A stretch of 62,303 nt of DNA from Lachnospiraceae bacterium (GTDB lineage Bacteria > Bacillota > Clostridia > Lachnospirales > Lachnospiraceae), in contig JAGBEV010000056.1 in NCBI GenBank assembly GCA_017936785.1, positions 1 through 62,303 of the forward strand. Reading direction: 5' to 3'. A model generated the notes under the pieces. It was not told the DNA's origin, made no database searches, and saw nothing but the letters and a program-made list of their open reading frames with translations. How positions within the stretch are numbered: position 1 is the stretch's first letter; the number at the start of each line of letters is the position of its first letter. Of the stretch, positions 11,201 to 18,928 are shown piece after piece. A program made the translations under genes and the position numbers.

Positions 11201-11540
11201 CGGAATCCGTATTTTCACTGTTATCCTGTTGGGGCATACGAAGCATTTCTCCCCGTGATGTATCCTGTCCCGAATCTTCCGGCGTTTCTTCTGTCCTTGC
11301 CGGGATTTCCCCTGTCCCGGTCTGCTCTGTTTGATTTTGGGACAGCGTAATTCCTTCTTTGGCTCCAAAGAGTTCTTCCTCTCTGGCCTCCTGCGCTTCT
11401 TTCTGCGCCTGCTGCTCCTGTTCTGCCCCGATCTTTTCTGCCAATCCGGCAATTCCCTGTGCATATGTTGGCACTTCCTGAACAAATATTAGTATCATAC
11501 AGAGCAGAACACTCAAAATTCTTCTACATTTCCTATTCAT
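2241..11540 (-). CDS. giant secreted YD-repeat/Rhs protein with C-terminal lysozyme-like domain
   Basis: About 3,099 residues. Order: signal peptide (residues 1-30), DNRLRE-type domain (about 350-515), LysM-like segment (about 645-690), DUF6531-type Rhs entry (about 730-765), dozens of YD repeats (about 850-2430), Rhs core YLRARYYSMETGTFTSRD (about 2720) with the conserved NRYTYAENNP and DPSG end, then a variable tip. The tip (about 2905-3099) contains ICALLGNVSNESHFNP and GNAYGLFQW, typical of phage tail lysozyme domains, so peptidoglycan attack is likely. An upstream in-frame ATG at 11564 exists, but AAAGGAGG forms codons 3-5 of that reading and lies 9 nt before the ATG at 11540, which I take as the start. 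It overlaps the upstream gene by 8 nt, implying coupling. Confidence 0.9.
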   Translation of the reverse strand: MNRKCRRILSVLLCMILIFVQEVPTYAQGIAGLAEKIGAEQEQQAQKEAQEAREEELFGAKEGITLSQNQTEQTGTGEIPARTEETPEDSGQDTSRGEMLRMPQQDNSENTDSVCGILVETGRNYKTYELPDGTYKTVFTSYSNTYMDGTEEKLIDNTLISENSVDGEIYVNKENDMEVSLPAGGNEDKAVTVGIKETEAVLRPQDGDYTKEAVSGNAIRYNDVYENVDIQYIVQPSGLKQDIILSAPQERNSFTYHLAKDGIRAELEGGCICLYGENEDAVSGNDVDTDPVMVISAPRMEDAAGAYSDAIMLKLVEKEEEYEIVLTADPAWLGESSRVYPVRIDPSMIVIKNEIVNYTISSLAGSMRGQAYSHAGFFGDIGKARSYIITDYFYESIAFPYPEKGVEILSAQLNIYQTNNAGGFNIGCYRLDNALPSANQTWDNTITIDRYAAGEDSIRSAGEGWHSFDVRDSVNGWVRSNYKSHGLVLISDNETLPGAIFASENYPDSSLTPHLEIVWQPAGDVPFDYSMDDTTVNLRPMTLTATDGKMQCYGVFADGVATPGVYVNYALSDSAKNYSGIMYTGNEKLYPDSSSFQSLFPAGTLRYQDSLSNWQTAYAFTEYDKNTIYTIKAQASTMERLGKVAVSDEFLIYQVSRYDTMQKIADYYGVPLSTLLFDNKAADTLLVENNTLFIRNPQRNKNTPYQPADLTDEEKAEIDSALLGRALHCEYGFEPVNLNTGNFYLAQEDFSYTDSFGIFALQRSYNGLNAGRLGSFGRGFTSLFDESISALSDGTIVYNREDGSSLYFHPDGNGEYETPEGYQLSLERIRTGGRTGTFSNGEQTYNVYRYDITREDKSICSFNETGNLMQIKGEDGCILTFNRDSDGRLTGITREGVTMAVTTTAEGLISSVTMPNGGTFRYGYDSSQNLSSVMDPCGGIKRFVYDGSHRMTEWYDENGTQVVKNTYDENDRVINQIDELGGQITLQYEAGKTTATDAKGNTTIYEYDNFCRTTAIHYADGTEETREYRDNHLVRETDRTGVVTAFVYDGNGNITEKTAGNIHTSYAYNAQGKLTEYTDALGNITTAEYDAAGNLTKTTDAESNTTLFAYDGRNRLVEQTDANGNRHTYTYSGNYLSSEKVNGMTTGTYTYGSMGELLDSTDGAGNTTAYTYDPLNRVTKICYPAGSTQTIAYDRMGLVSFVTDSYGNSTSYTYDGSADILSVTDADGNCYTYTYDANGNRISETDPYGSETVNTYDEMDRLVKVTDKQGGIYTYTYDGRDRLISATGPGGGEMTITYDPDTDLPLTVTDPERIATEYTYDAAGNVLSVTRAGEEVAAYEYDRKGQLIKTVYANGLTEIRQYDGNGNCILMTDQNGRDISMEYDAFDRIIRETTPTGRIYKYTYDSAGNLIAQTNPLGSTISFSYDGNGNVLSQTDGEGNTTTYTYDLNDRLILQQNADGGQYRYVYDALDRVTAATDGLGYVTAYAYDKLGNLTNVTDPLGGQTTYTYDVLGRLTAATDALGRTTDYEYDSAGNLISETDALGGMTTYIYDRNDRLISETDALGRITTYQYDAFDRLTQTTDALGASRLYEYDSAGNLTKTTDEKGASTEYTYDIYGNILTETDANGNKTSYTYNIENELTVARDAEQGKTTLSYDAAGNIISVTDPLGSRTSYTYDAKNRLIKEKAADGGERIYAYDSVGNLSSETDSLQRSTAYTYDTDGNLTGVTDAAGNETVYGYDPLGRVTSATCADGTGVLAAYDSVGNLIFTREGEANLTEYTYDALNRCIAQKDALGNKTEYTYDATGNLTKETAADGSETKYTYDVLNRLTAMVLPNDGTYAYTYDRTGNVTRVTGPTGITAEYDYDGAGNLLSLNASGSTTAYAYDALNRITQITDALGGKTAYTYDKGGNVTGITYADGASYTYQYDSMGRVTGEETPSGLSVKSLYDTEGQLVKETQSGHVTAYEYDALGNVTAVTDAMGGKTAYEYDALSRITKVTSPMGAKSTFAYDSLGNITSFTDAGDNTTAYAYDAKGRLTEKNTAGEERYTYAYDSRDRLTAVAGEDSLVTYRYDAVGSLTAVTDGNGSTTSYEYDKAGNVTRTLDPLGNQKQYAYDEAGNLSESTDENGNTTEYDYDALNRLVRKDTGEAISTASYAYDAMGRLTCMDDVTGESLYTYDEAGRLLTAVDGNGRKLTYEYDVYGNVTKVTYPDGETVAYTYDSLNRMTSVTTAEGKTTRYEYDKDSNMTKAVREGGETVIAYDKLGRITGLVNTGDGQILSVYGYAYDGRGNIVREETGILKEGKLWESSSDYTYDGKSQLVQAVLKEEGESPVTTTYAYDPAGNRLQMQSKKGGETLTVDYTYDEAGRLIKTSDSEGGVTAYEYDKAGNLITEKGTENAERHYLYDASNRLTAVTDQDTLLLAALYDGRDNRTFVMEYEPELKISGRGSMGTADDGAAAGHSRRKKADDADSAETLWMGSDEGSIHEPEGEDSGEDSAILNEEQEGRGAKAFWYGILCQTADIILPSPTAFKSWLHKKMGFTDSITVLWTKEAYGAETGTCTRTVSEVGSPFALIENIFADTSVTDLASDAYRQVSYVNDVNCANTRVLMEYAENGGMGTSTTAYSYGILRESYSMTQYAKMAGNTIGGISTAGTGTYYYTGTGSVANLVSGGKSTSYTYAVGGVRNAYAMNAADGTGSTTQAENTYENYGYNGEYTHTNLGIQYLRARYYSMETGTFTSRDTYAGRITDILSQNRYTYAENNPVTFADPSGHAKTKGGLSSLQNNIRIANGGNGKSPKPAVNNPTAAARAMYQSRREALGLPKENTLLDNIRITNGYERYSELLFQQPDSRLISNIGGFSSQEELVRARIVAVQRCLTYGYCSNKVQELISQNDWLVFQRPLSGNHFLSIEEQIINAGYIYNYLINQGWSEQAICALLGNVSNESHFNPTQAQTNMNPSIEKGNAYGLFQWDLAEDKFLRWTGIESKEEANILALQSPKEFMNLQLEYFIASCTGTDKGGNSVDREWIVSDTWEYSVEYNEFINSTNEDLNELALQFCQSYERSHNGYADREEWTVVWWDYFHNGNVDQLMSKYKNNN

Positions 11541-11952
11541 TTTCACATACCTCCTTTTTGACATGAGGTATCAAAAACCAGATGCCCGCCAAAGTACAGA
11601 CATCCGTCAGGATGCAGAGCGGATATCCCATATTCGTTTTTTGCAAACGATCCAACCCGATCCATACAAGACGGCTGACCACTCTTGCCCCAAAAAGTAA
11701 AAATCCTGCTGCACAGTAAAAGAGCTTTTCTTTTGGGGTCCTTTTATGGTCCCATTCCTTCTGTCGTATTCTCCCCAGAAGAAATGCAAGATACATGCTC
11801 CCCATAAAGCTGCTGAAAATTTCCACGATATATTGACTGGTCTCCTCCTTCTGCAGATCTGCAGTTCCTATGATAAAACCAAACAGTCCTGTCACAAAGA
11901 TCAAGCCAATTCCTCCTGTGATATACCCCGCCATATATTTTTTCATTTTCAT
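11533..11952 (-). CDS. small membrane protein upstream of the Rhs gene
   Basis: A 139-residue protein with about four hydrophobic segments: residues 8-28, 45-60, 78-98 and 110-128. A GAGGAG ribosome site precedes two possible starts (11952 and 11946). Its stop overlaps the start of the giant Rhs gene, so the two are probably co-transcribed and translationally coupled. It may help export or anchoring of the Rhs protein, but I recognise no family and the function is unknown. Confidence 0.75.
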   Translation of the reverse strand: MKMKKYMAGYITGGIGLIFVTGLFGFIIGTADLQKEETSQYIVEIFSSFMGSMYLAFLLGRIRQKEWDHKRTPKEKLFYCAAGFLLFGARVVSRLVWIGLDRLQKTNMGYPLCILTDVCTLAGIWFLIPHVKKEVCENE

Positions 11953-12007
11953 TCTCTTCTCCTCATTTTGTACCTTCTATGAAGCATTTCAGCCCCGGTG
12001 AAGCAAA

Positions 12008-12036
12008 AAACCGACAGTTTTGATAACTGTCGGTTT
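12008..12036 (-). terminator. rho-independent terminator, minus strand
   Basis: A perfect 12-bp stem (12008-12019 with 12025-12036) and a 5-nt loop. On the minus strand the stem is followed by a T run, so it ends transcripts arriving from the right. Confidence 0.7.
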
Positions 12037-12238
12037 CAGTATAACTCATTTATTTTTCAAATTATTTCCATATATGGAACCAATTCCAACTTTTTTTACT
12101 TTTTCCTACCTTTTTGTGTTTTTTAACCGGAATCCTTCCTTATTCCATCAGCACTACTTCATCCCCCGGCATCCCGGCGGTCTTTTCCCTGCCAATTGAA
12201 CACATAATACTCCATTCTGTCTCCAAAACATAAAAATA

Positions 12239-12271
12239 CCCCAAAAAACCGACTTATGCTCGTCTTTGGGG
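12239..12271 (-). terminator. terminator downstream of the YARHG lipoprotein
   Basis: Inverted arms CCCCAAA and TTTGGGG enclose a partly pairing interior, about 30 bp after the lipoprotein stop. On the minus strand a T-rich run follows. The stem is imperfect, so confidence is moderate. Confidence 0.5.
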
Positions 12272-12300
12272 CATTAAAATGTATTTTTTATATTTCTTAT

Positions 12301-13887
12301 TTAATCATAAAACATCAATCCCGTAAATACCTCATCTGCCGGTTTATTTACCACATCAATAACCCCATCCGTGATATAAATATAACCTTCCGTTCCGTCT
12401 TTACCTCTGACTAGGAGCCATTCTTTGCCATCTGTTGCCATAAAGAACACTTGGTCCTGTGCTTTTAAAATTTTTGCAGGCGAATCTTCATTCATCTGCG
12501 TATATACCGGCAGATCCGTCAGCAGGCCATGTACCCGTCCCGGAACTATTTCAAAATATCCCACATCCTGATATACCAGTTCCCGATTTTCATAATCATA
12601 CCACCAGGAAGCATAGCACTCATAAGTCTCTATCAGACTTTGCCGTTCTATCCCTGTAATTCCGCCGTCATGGAAACCGTTCAGATTTTCCTTTTGCTTC
12701 ATAGGGTAACCCGACACACTTCCGATATAAGCCAATTCACCCTCATAGATATAAAAATGTGTTGCCGGATCATCACTGGGACCTTCTTCCGTCACGGCAA
12801 TCTCCAATCCGTCAAAATAAGGTGAAATATCCGTCAGATAAAAATGCTCCCGGTCCGGGGACTCCATATAGATATTTTCATAGCCCCACAGATCATATGT
12901 CTTTCCTTCAATGGTTAAAATACCATGCTCTTCATATTCACCAACCTGGCGAACCTCATAAGACAGCTGCTCCTTTGTCCCGTCTCCATCCAAATCCGCA
13001 TATATAGTCATGCCTGCAGCCTCTTCCATGGGATAAGGGTGCTTTGCGGCATACTTCTCTTCCATCTCTTTAATCAGATTTATATTATCCTTTTCTATCT
13101 GAGATAATTGATCTTCATGAAAATCATCCCCACGGTCTTCATACCAACTGTAACGGTCAAAATATCGTGTCAGAAAATCATTTTTAAAATGATAACCATG
13201 TCTTGCATAAATTTCGTTTCTCGCCAGCATCAAGTGATTATCATCAAAGTTTAAAAGCATATCCTCCCTTAAGGGATAACATTCACTCATAGGCATGACG
13301 TATTCTTCCGGATTATCATGGACACCTTCTCCGGCAATCTGTATGGAATCTTTTATTATATCCAGGGAAAGTGCCATATCCGCATAATCACTTGCAATCT
13401 CCCGGTTTTCGTAGTCATAAGGCACATCCGTGGGATATGATAGGCAATACATGCTGTTTTCCGTATAGGCAATTGCTTCCCCTCCCGGTATGTCGTAGGC
13501 AGGTTCATCCTCTATTCCCAGAGAAAAAAGAAATCCCCATCCTTCTTCCTCTTCATAGGAAGCCTTCTGATAAACCGAAAAACCTGCTCCATTTTCAAAC
13601 TCCTTAATTACATAACGGTCTTTCCATGCTGCAGGAAAAGTCAGAGAAATTTCCTTATATTCATAAGGAATATTTTCTTCATTATTTCCACTGTCATCTA
13701 CATCCGAAGTAACATCCGATGTAAGGTCTGATCCGGGATCTGATCCGTTTTCTGATCCGTTTTCTGCTTTTACATCCCTGTTGACACTGTCATTCTGCCC
13801 ATCTGTTTGACCGCATCCTGCAAGTATCATGCACAGAATCAGCAGATATACAGGCATCACCCACATTTTTCTCTTTTTCACTCTCAT
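12301..13887 (-). CDS. YARHG-domain lipoprotein
   Basis: A 528-residue exported lipoprotein. Counting from the ATG at 13887, a signal peptide ends in the lipobox LAGCG and is followed by an Asp/Ser/Asn-rich linker. Around residues 215-280 lies a YARHG domain (LARNEIYARHGYHFKND ... WYEDRG), a domain common in surface proteins of clostridia. A C-terminal SH3-like region follows (PVYTQMNEDSPAKIL ... GTEGYIYI). A longer reading from 13941 is open, but its first 18 residues are charged and precede the natural signal peptide. Probably a cell-surface protein; its ligand is unknown. Confidence 0.8.
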   Translation of the reverse strand: MRVKKRKMWVMPVYLLILCMILAGCGQTDGQNDSVNRDVKAENGSENGSDPGSDLTSDVTSDVDDSGNNEENIPYEYKEISLTFPAAWKDRYVIKEFENGAGFSVYQKASYEEEEGWGFLFSLGIEDEPAYDIPGGEAIAYTENSMYCLSYPTDVPYDYENREIASDYADMALSLDIIKDSIQIAGEGVHDNPEEYVMPMSECYPLREDMLLNFDDNHLMLARNEIYARHGYHFKNDFLTRYFDRYSWYEDRGDDFHEDQLSQIEKDNINLIKEMEEKYAAKHPYPMEEAAGMTIYADLDGDGTKEQLSYEVRQVGEYEEHGILTIEGKTYDLWGYENIYMESPDREHFYLTDISPYFDGLEIAVTEEGPSDDPATHFYIYEGELAYIGSVSGYPMKQKENLNGFHDGGITGIERQSLIETYECYASWWYDYENRELVYQDVGYFEIVPGRVHGLLTDLPVYTQMNEDSPAKILKAQDQVFFMATDGKEWLLVRGKDGTEGYIYITDGVIDVVNKPADEVFTGLMFYD

Positions 13888-14022
13888 TCCGCTCTCACTC
13901 CACACAAATAGTAATCTTCTTGTTATCCGGCACATACTCACAGATTTAAAGCCATATACTCCGGGAGGCTTTCCTGAAACACACCCTGTAAATGATTATT
14001 CCCTTTCATTAAGCCCGGCAGC

Positions 14023-15765
14023 CTATACCGCAAACTGGCTGTTATAGAGATTTGCATAAAATCCATTTAACTGCAGCAGTTCTTTGTGATTACCCTGCTC
14101 AATGATATTGCCGTCCTTCATGACCAGGATCACATCCGCCTCCTTGATGGTGGACAACCTGTGCGCCACAATAAAACTGGTCCTTCCCTTCATCATAGTG
14201 GCAAAAGCATTTTGTATCTTAAGCTCCGTTCTGGTATCAATGGAAGATGTGGCTTCATCCAGGATCAACATGGGCGGCAGGCACAGCATGACCCTTGCAA
14301 TACACAAAAGCTGTTTCTGTCCCTGACTCAGGCTTCCGCCATCCTCTCCGATCACTGTATCATACCCCTTGGGCAGCCTTTTAATAAAGCTGTGGGCATG
14401 AGAAGCCCTTGCTGCCGCTTCTACTTCTTCCATGGTCGCATCCGGCTTGCCCATGCGGATATTCTCCAGGATGGTCCCGGACTTCAGCCATGTATCCTGC
14501 AATACCATTCCATAGGAGGTTCTCAGACTCTTCCTTGTAATATCCCGGATGTCCTGATCCATGACCTGAATGGAGCCTTCATCCACATCATAAAAACGCA
14601 TGAGCAGATTGATGACTGTGGTCTTGCCGCATCCTGTAGGTCCTACAATTGCCACCCTCTGGCCGGGCTTTACAGCCAGATTCAAATGCTCGATAAGCTT
14701 TCTGTCAGGCACATAGGAAAAACTCACATCCTCAAGATCCACTTTGCCTGTCACATTCACAAGCTCCTTTGCATCTTTTTTATCCGGTATCTGTGGCTCT
14801 TCTTCGATCAATTCAAAAATTCTTGCTGCACAAGCCAGAGCATTCTGCAGTTCCGTAACCACCCCTGAGATTTCATTAAATGGCTTTGTATACTGGTTAG
14901 CATAGCTTAGGAATGTAGATAACTGTCCTACTGTAAGATATCCCTTTAATACGGCAAATGCACCGGTAATTCCCACTCCGGTATATACCAGGGAATTGAC
15001 AAATCTGGTCGCCGGATTGGTAATGGAAGAAAAGAATGTTGCTCTTAAAGAACATTTTTCAAGCCTCCCATTGATCTCTTCAAACCGCTCCAGCACATCC
15101 TCCTGTTTGGAAAATGCCTGTACCACCTTCTGATTGCCGATCATCTCATCGATCAATGCCGTCTGTTCTCCCCTTGTTTCCGATTGCAGCTTAAACATGG
15201 AGAAGGTCTTTTGGGCAATAAAGCTTGCCACAAACAGAGAAACCGGTGTAATGATGACCACCACAAGGGTAATCCCTACATGGATGGACAGCATAAAGCC
15301 CAAGGTTCCCACAATGGTCAGCACACCTGAAAACAACTGGGTAAATCCCATTAAAAGACCATCTGCAAACTGGTCCACATCGGCAATGACCTTGCTGACA
15401 ATTTCTCCTGTTGAATGATTGTCCACATATTTCAAGGGAAGAATTTCAATTTTATCAAAAGCATCCCTTCTGATATCCCGTACAACACAGTATGTCATGC
15501 GGTTGTTGCACAAACTCATAAGCCATTGTGCTGCTGCCGTCACGGCGATCATAATGCCCATGACCTTTAATATCCCCATCAGCCCTTCAAAATCCACCAG
15601 TCCCTTTTCCACGATCTGATCGATGGCCTTACCGGTCAGGATCGGAAGATACAAAGTACTTGCTACTGTGATCAAAGTTAAGATCAAAGAAACGATCAGA
15701 TAAAACCAGTATCTCTTGATTCTTTTCAACACTTTCCCGATAGTGCTTTTCTGCTTTTCTCCCAT
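14023..15765 (-). CDS. ABC exporter half-transporter with the consensus ATPase site
   Basis: A 580-residue fused membrane-ATPase protein of the MdlB/LmrD type, with about six membrane helices in residues 1-310 followed by the nucleotide-binding domain: Walker A GPTGCGKT, signature LSQGQ (non-canonical), Walker B LILDEATSSID and the H-loop in IVAHRLST. The ATG at 15765 lies 9 nt after AAGGAGG, whereas the earlier in-frame ATG at 15798 lies inside the upstream gene. It is paired with the next gene upstream as a heterodimer: this subunit has the catalytic Glu and His but an altered signature. Multidrug or peptide export is likely; the substrate is unknown. Confidence 0.93.
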   Translation of the reverse strand: MGEKQKSTIGKVLKRIKRYWFYLIVSLILTLITVASTLYLPILTGKAIDQIVEKGLVDFEGLMGILKVMGIMIAVTAAAQWLMSLCNNRMTYCVVRDIRRDAFDKIEILPLKYVDNHSTGEIVSKVIADVDQFADGLLMGFTQLFSGVLTIVGTLGFMLSIHVGITLVVVIITPVSLFVASFIAQKTFSMFKLQSETRGEQTALIDEMIGNQKVVQAFSKQEDVLERFEEINGRLEKCSLRATFFSSITNPATRFVNSLVYTGVGITGAFAVLKGYLTVGQLSTFLSYANQYTKPFNEISGVVTELQNALACAARIFELIEEEPQIPDKKDAKELVNVTGKVDLEDVSFSYVPDRKLIEHLNLAVKPGQRVAIVGPTGCGKTTVINLLMRFYDVDEGSIQVMDQDIRDITRKSLRTSYGMVLQDTWLKSGTILENIRMGKPDATMEEVEAAARASHAHSFIKRLPKGYDTVIGEDGGSLSQGQKQLLCIARVMLCLPPMLILDEATSSIDTRTELKIQNAFATMMKGRTSFIVAHRLSTIKEADVILVMKDGNIIEQGNHKELLQLNGFYANLYNSQFAV

Positions 15766-15766
15766 C

Positions 15767-17560
15767 CTACTGACCCTCCTTTTTGTACTGTGAGTCATAG
15801 ATTTCCTGATATACCTGGCAGCTTTCCATCAATTCCTCATGAGTGCCAATGCCTGTAATCTCTCCATCATCCAAAACAATGATCTTGTCCGCATATTGAA
15901 TGGAAGCGGTTCTCTGGGATACGATAAAAACTGTGGGCTTATAGGAAAGTTCCCTGATCCCTGCCCGAAGCGCCGCATCCGTGGCATAATCCAGTGCCGA
16001 ACAGCTGTCGTCTAAGATCAATATTTCAGGCTGCCTTACCAAAGCCCTTGCAATGGTCAGCCTTTGTTTCTGCCCTCCTGACAGGTTCCTGCCCCCCTGT
16101 TCCACTTTTGCCTCCAGTCCGCCTTCCTTTTGCTCTATAAATTCCTTTGCCTGGGCTACCGTAATGGCTTCCATGATTTCCTCCTCCGAGGCATCTTTAT
16201 TTCCAAACAACAGATTATCCCGGATCGTTCCTTTAAATAAAGCTGCCTTTTGTGGAACCATACCGATCTTTTGGCGCAGTGCATGGGGCTCATAATCCCT
16301 GACATCCATTCCATCTACCAGTATCCTTCCCCTGGTCACATCATAAAATCTGGGAATCAGCTGGACCAAGGTAGATTTACCTGAGCCCGTACCACCGATA
16401 ATTCCAATGGTTTCTCCCCGCTTTACCTTAAAATCCATATCAGTCAATACTTCGGCACCGGCCCCTTCGTATGTAAAGCCCACCTGATCAAATATGACAC
16501 AATCGTCATTTGCGTTTTTTTGCCGGCTTCTTACTTCCATACTCTCTTTACCTATTATATCCGCCGGATTTTCCGCCGCCTTCTTTTTCCGGGAATCATC
16601 AGCTTCCTCTCCCATTCCCTCCGGTATTTCCATGGTAGCTTCAATTCTGGACGCACATGCCAAAGCCTTTGTCAAAGTCACGATCAGATTAGCCAGCTTT
16701 ACCAGCTCCACAAGGATCTGGGACATATAATTGACCAGAGCAATCACATCACCCTGGAGAATTGCCCCGCTTTCCACCCTGCCTGCGCCTTTATAGAGCA
16801 AAGCCACCAGGGCAATATTGATGATCACATAAGTAATGGGATTCAGCAGTGCGGAAATCCGTCCGGCAAACAGCTGAATTTTTGTGAGCTCTTTATTTTT
16901 CACAGCAAAATTTTCTATTTCATCTGCTTCCTTATGAAATGCACGTATGACACGAATGCCGTTTAAATTTTCCCTTGTGGCAAGGGTCACCTTGTCCAAT
17001 CCGTTCTGGACTTTTTTATAAAGGGGAATATTGGCAAAAACAATGGAAAAGACCACAACTGCCAGTACAGGAATTGCCACTGCAAAGATCATGGCTGCAT
17101 CAGCATCCACATAAAATGCCATGACCACAGCGCCGATCACGATAAAAGGGGAACGCAGAAATAAACGTAAAAACATATTTACGCCGCTCTGTACCTGGTT
17201 CACATCACTGGTCATCCTGGTGATCAGGGTTGATGTTCCCACTGTATCCAGTTTGGAATAACTAAGCCTCTGGATATGTCCGAACATTTCATATCTTAAC
17301 CTTCCGGCAAAACCTGTTGCCGCCTTTGCCGCAAAGTACTGGGCTGTAATGGAACAGACAAGCCCCACTACCCCTAACAGGATCATGACCATGCACATGG
17401 AAATGATAAATCCCTTATCATTTTCTTTAATTCCCACATTGATGACCTTCGCCACCACAAGCGGCACGATCAATTCAAAGGACGCTTCCAGCATTTTAAA
17501 TAAAGGCGCCAGAATGCTTTCTTTTTTATAATCCTTTAAGTACTTCAAAAGACTTTTCAT
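15767..17560 (-). CDS. ABC exporter half-transporter with the degenerate ATPase site
   Basis: A 597-residue partner of the downstream exporter gene. Six membrane helices are followed by an ATPase domain with Walker A GGTGSGKST and signature LSGGQKQRL. The catalytic glutamate after Walker B is Asp (LILDDSCSALD) and the H-loop His is Gln (IVSQRTAS). This asymmetric pattern is known from heterodimeric type IV exporters (TM287/288, BmrCD), where one ATP site is inactive. The start at 17560 follows AAGGAG and overlaps the VanZ stop as ATGA; the longer reading from 17608 is not preferred. A Lys/Glu-rich insert near residues 325-365 separates the two domains. Confidence 0.93.
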   Translation of the reverse strand: MKSLLKYLKDYKKESILAPLFKMLEASFELIVPLVVAKVINVGIKENDKGFIISMCMVMILLGVVGLVCSITAQYFAAKAATGFAGRLRYEMFGHIQRLSYSKLDTVGTSTLITRMTSDVNQVQSGVNMFLRLFLRSPFIVIGAVVMAFYVDADAAMIFAVAIPVLAVVVFSIVFANIPLYKKVQNGLDKVTLATRENLNGIRVIRAFHKEADEIENFAVKNKELTKIQLFAGRISALLNPITYVIINIALVALLYKGAGRVESGAILQGDVIALVNYMSQILVELVKLANLIVTLTKALACASRIEATMEIPEGMGEEADDSRKKKAAENPADIIGKESMEVRSRQKNANDDCVIFDQVGFTYEGAGAEVLTDMDFKVKRGETIGIIGGTGSGKSTLVQLIPRFYDVTRGRILVDGMDVRDYEPHALRQKIGMVPQKAALFKGTIRDNLLFGNKDASEEEIMEAITVAQAKEFIEQKEGGLEAKVEQGGRNLSGGQKQRLTIARALVRQPEILILDDSCSALDYATDAALRAGIRELSYKPTVFIVSQRTASIQYADKIIVLDDGEITGIGTHEELMESCQVYQEIYDSQYKKEGQ

Positions 17561-18042
17561 GATGATCTCCTTTTTCTGTAAATAGTCCTTACAAGTAAAA
17601 ACAGGCAAAATCCTAAAATCCCGCCCATAGTATTAAGCAGAATATCATCCACATCAAATGCTCCGAAATGGCTGACTAACTGAAACAATTCTATGCACAG
17701 GGACAGCCAGAAGGAATGGAGCAGAACCATCCACCAACGGTCCATGCCGTGAAATGCCAGAGGGATCAAAACTCCCAGAGGCATAAACGCCAGAATATTT
17801 CCAAACAGATTGTCAAAACCGTTCAGCCGGTCATAATACCGGATGTACATACGGATGGTCTTAAACAATGTGAGATTTGCTGTTGCTACTCCCGCCTTTG
17901 CGTTGCTTAACTCCCATTCATCCATAATACCCCGTAACACCGGAATGGGATATTTGAATATGATCAGCCTGATCAAAAGCAGCAAATATATCAATAACAA
18001 TATCCGTGATATATATCTTCCTTTATGTTTTATTTCCTTCAT
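17557..18042 (-). CDS. VanZ-family membrane protein
   Basis: A 161-residue integral membrane protein with about four helices. The VanZ pattern is visible: NLFGNILAFMPLGVLIP, then WLSLCIELFQL and FDVDDILLNTMGGILG near the C terminus. VanZ itself lowers teicoplanin susceptibility; most homologues have no known role. It overlaps the ABC exporter gene by 4 nt, so it likely belongs to that operon. Confidence 0.88.
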   Translation of the reverse strand: MKEIKHKGRYISRILLLIYLLLLIRLIIFKYPIPVLRGIMDEWELSNAKAGVATANLTLFKTIRMYIRYYDRLNGFDNLFGNILAFMPLGVLIPLAFHGMDRWWMVLLHSFWLSLCIELFQLVSHFGAFDVDDILLNTMGGILGFCLFLLVRTIYRKRRSS

Positions 18043-18070
18043 TGCGACGCTTGTTGCTCCCCGATTATTA

Positions 18071-18871
18071 TTACTTATTATACTTAACCCACAAAAGGGT
18101 CAATCCTTTTGCCGGCACAGTTTCTCCTGCGTTCTGCCGCTCTCCCGAGGCAAGGATTCCCCTCATATCCTCAGGCTTTCGTCTGCCTTCTCCCACTTCC
18201 AGAAGCGTCCCTGTCATAATGCGGATCATATGGAATAAAAAACCGTTTCCTCTGTAGCAGAACCGTATTTCACCTTCTGCTTCCTCTATTTCAATGGAAT
18301 AAATATTTCTGACCGTAGATTTCTTTTTGATCTTCCTTCCGCAAAAGCTTTGGAAATCATGCTCCCCCACAAGCAGCTTTGCCGCTTCTTTCATGGCTTG
18401 AAGATCAAGTTTCCTGCCTTCTTCCGCCTTCCGTTTTTCTCCCGGCTCCAAATGCTTCTTTCCGTATTCATACACATACCGCCTTTGGAATACATCCGGC
18501 ACCGGTGCGGTGGAAATCCGGTACAAGTAACACTTTTCTACGGCATGATAGCGGCTATGGAATTCATCTGATACCCTTGTCACTTCCAAGACCGCTATAT
18601 CCTCCGGTAAATATTCATTTATATATCGCAAAATGTCGTTTTCTGAAAGATTTGTTGCAAAATGAGCATTTGCCACCTGTCCTTTTGCATGAACTCCTGC
18701 ATCTGTTCTTCCGGAACCGATTACCGCTACAGGTTCTCCTGTCATTTTCTCCAGAATATTTTCCAGCTTTCCCTGTATGGTCTGCTCTTTCCCGCCCAGC
18801 TTCTGCCAGCCGGAATATCTGGTTCCCTCATATTGAATCAAAAACCTGTAATTTGCCATTTCATTCTTCAT
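18071..18871 (-). CDS. truA: tRNA pseudouridine(38-40) synthase TruA
   Basis: A 266-residue cytoplasmic enzyme that converts U38-U40 of the tRNA anticodon arm to pseudouridine. The catalytic Asp lies in GRTDAGVHAKGQV (about residues 56-68), and the family motifs FHSRYHA and GNGFLFHMIRIM are present. An insertion in the middle (about residues 135-155, Lys/Glu-rich) makes it slightly long. There is no strong ribosome site at either candidate start (18871 or 18859). Confidence 0.93.
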   Translation of the reverse strand: MKNEMANYRFLIQYEGTRYSGWQKLGGKEQTIQGKLENILEKMTGEPVAVIGSGRTDAGVHAKGQVANAHFATNLSENDILRYINEYLPEDIAVLEVTRVSDEFHSRYHAVEKCYLYRISTAPVPDVFQRRYVYEYGKKHLEPGEKRKAEEGRKLDLQAMKEAAKLLVGEHDFQSFCGRKIKKKSTVRNIYSIEIEEAEGEIRFCYRGNGFLFHMIRIMTGTLLEVGEGRRKPEDMRGILASGERQNAGETVPAKGLTLLWVKYNK

Positions 18872-18928
18872 ATCACTGTACCACAGCCATCTGTCTTTGC
18901 CTTCTGTTCCATCCTTTACTGCATTCCA

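Noticed and set aside
15767-17560. Loss-of-function mutation in the ABC ATPase (Asp and Gln at catalytic positions)
   Set aside because: The changes match the known asymmetric ATP sites of heterodimeric exporters, and the partner has the reciprocal signature change.
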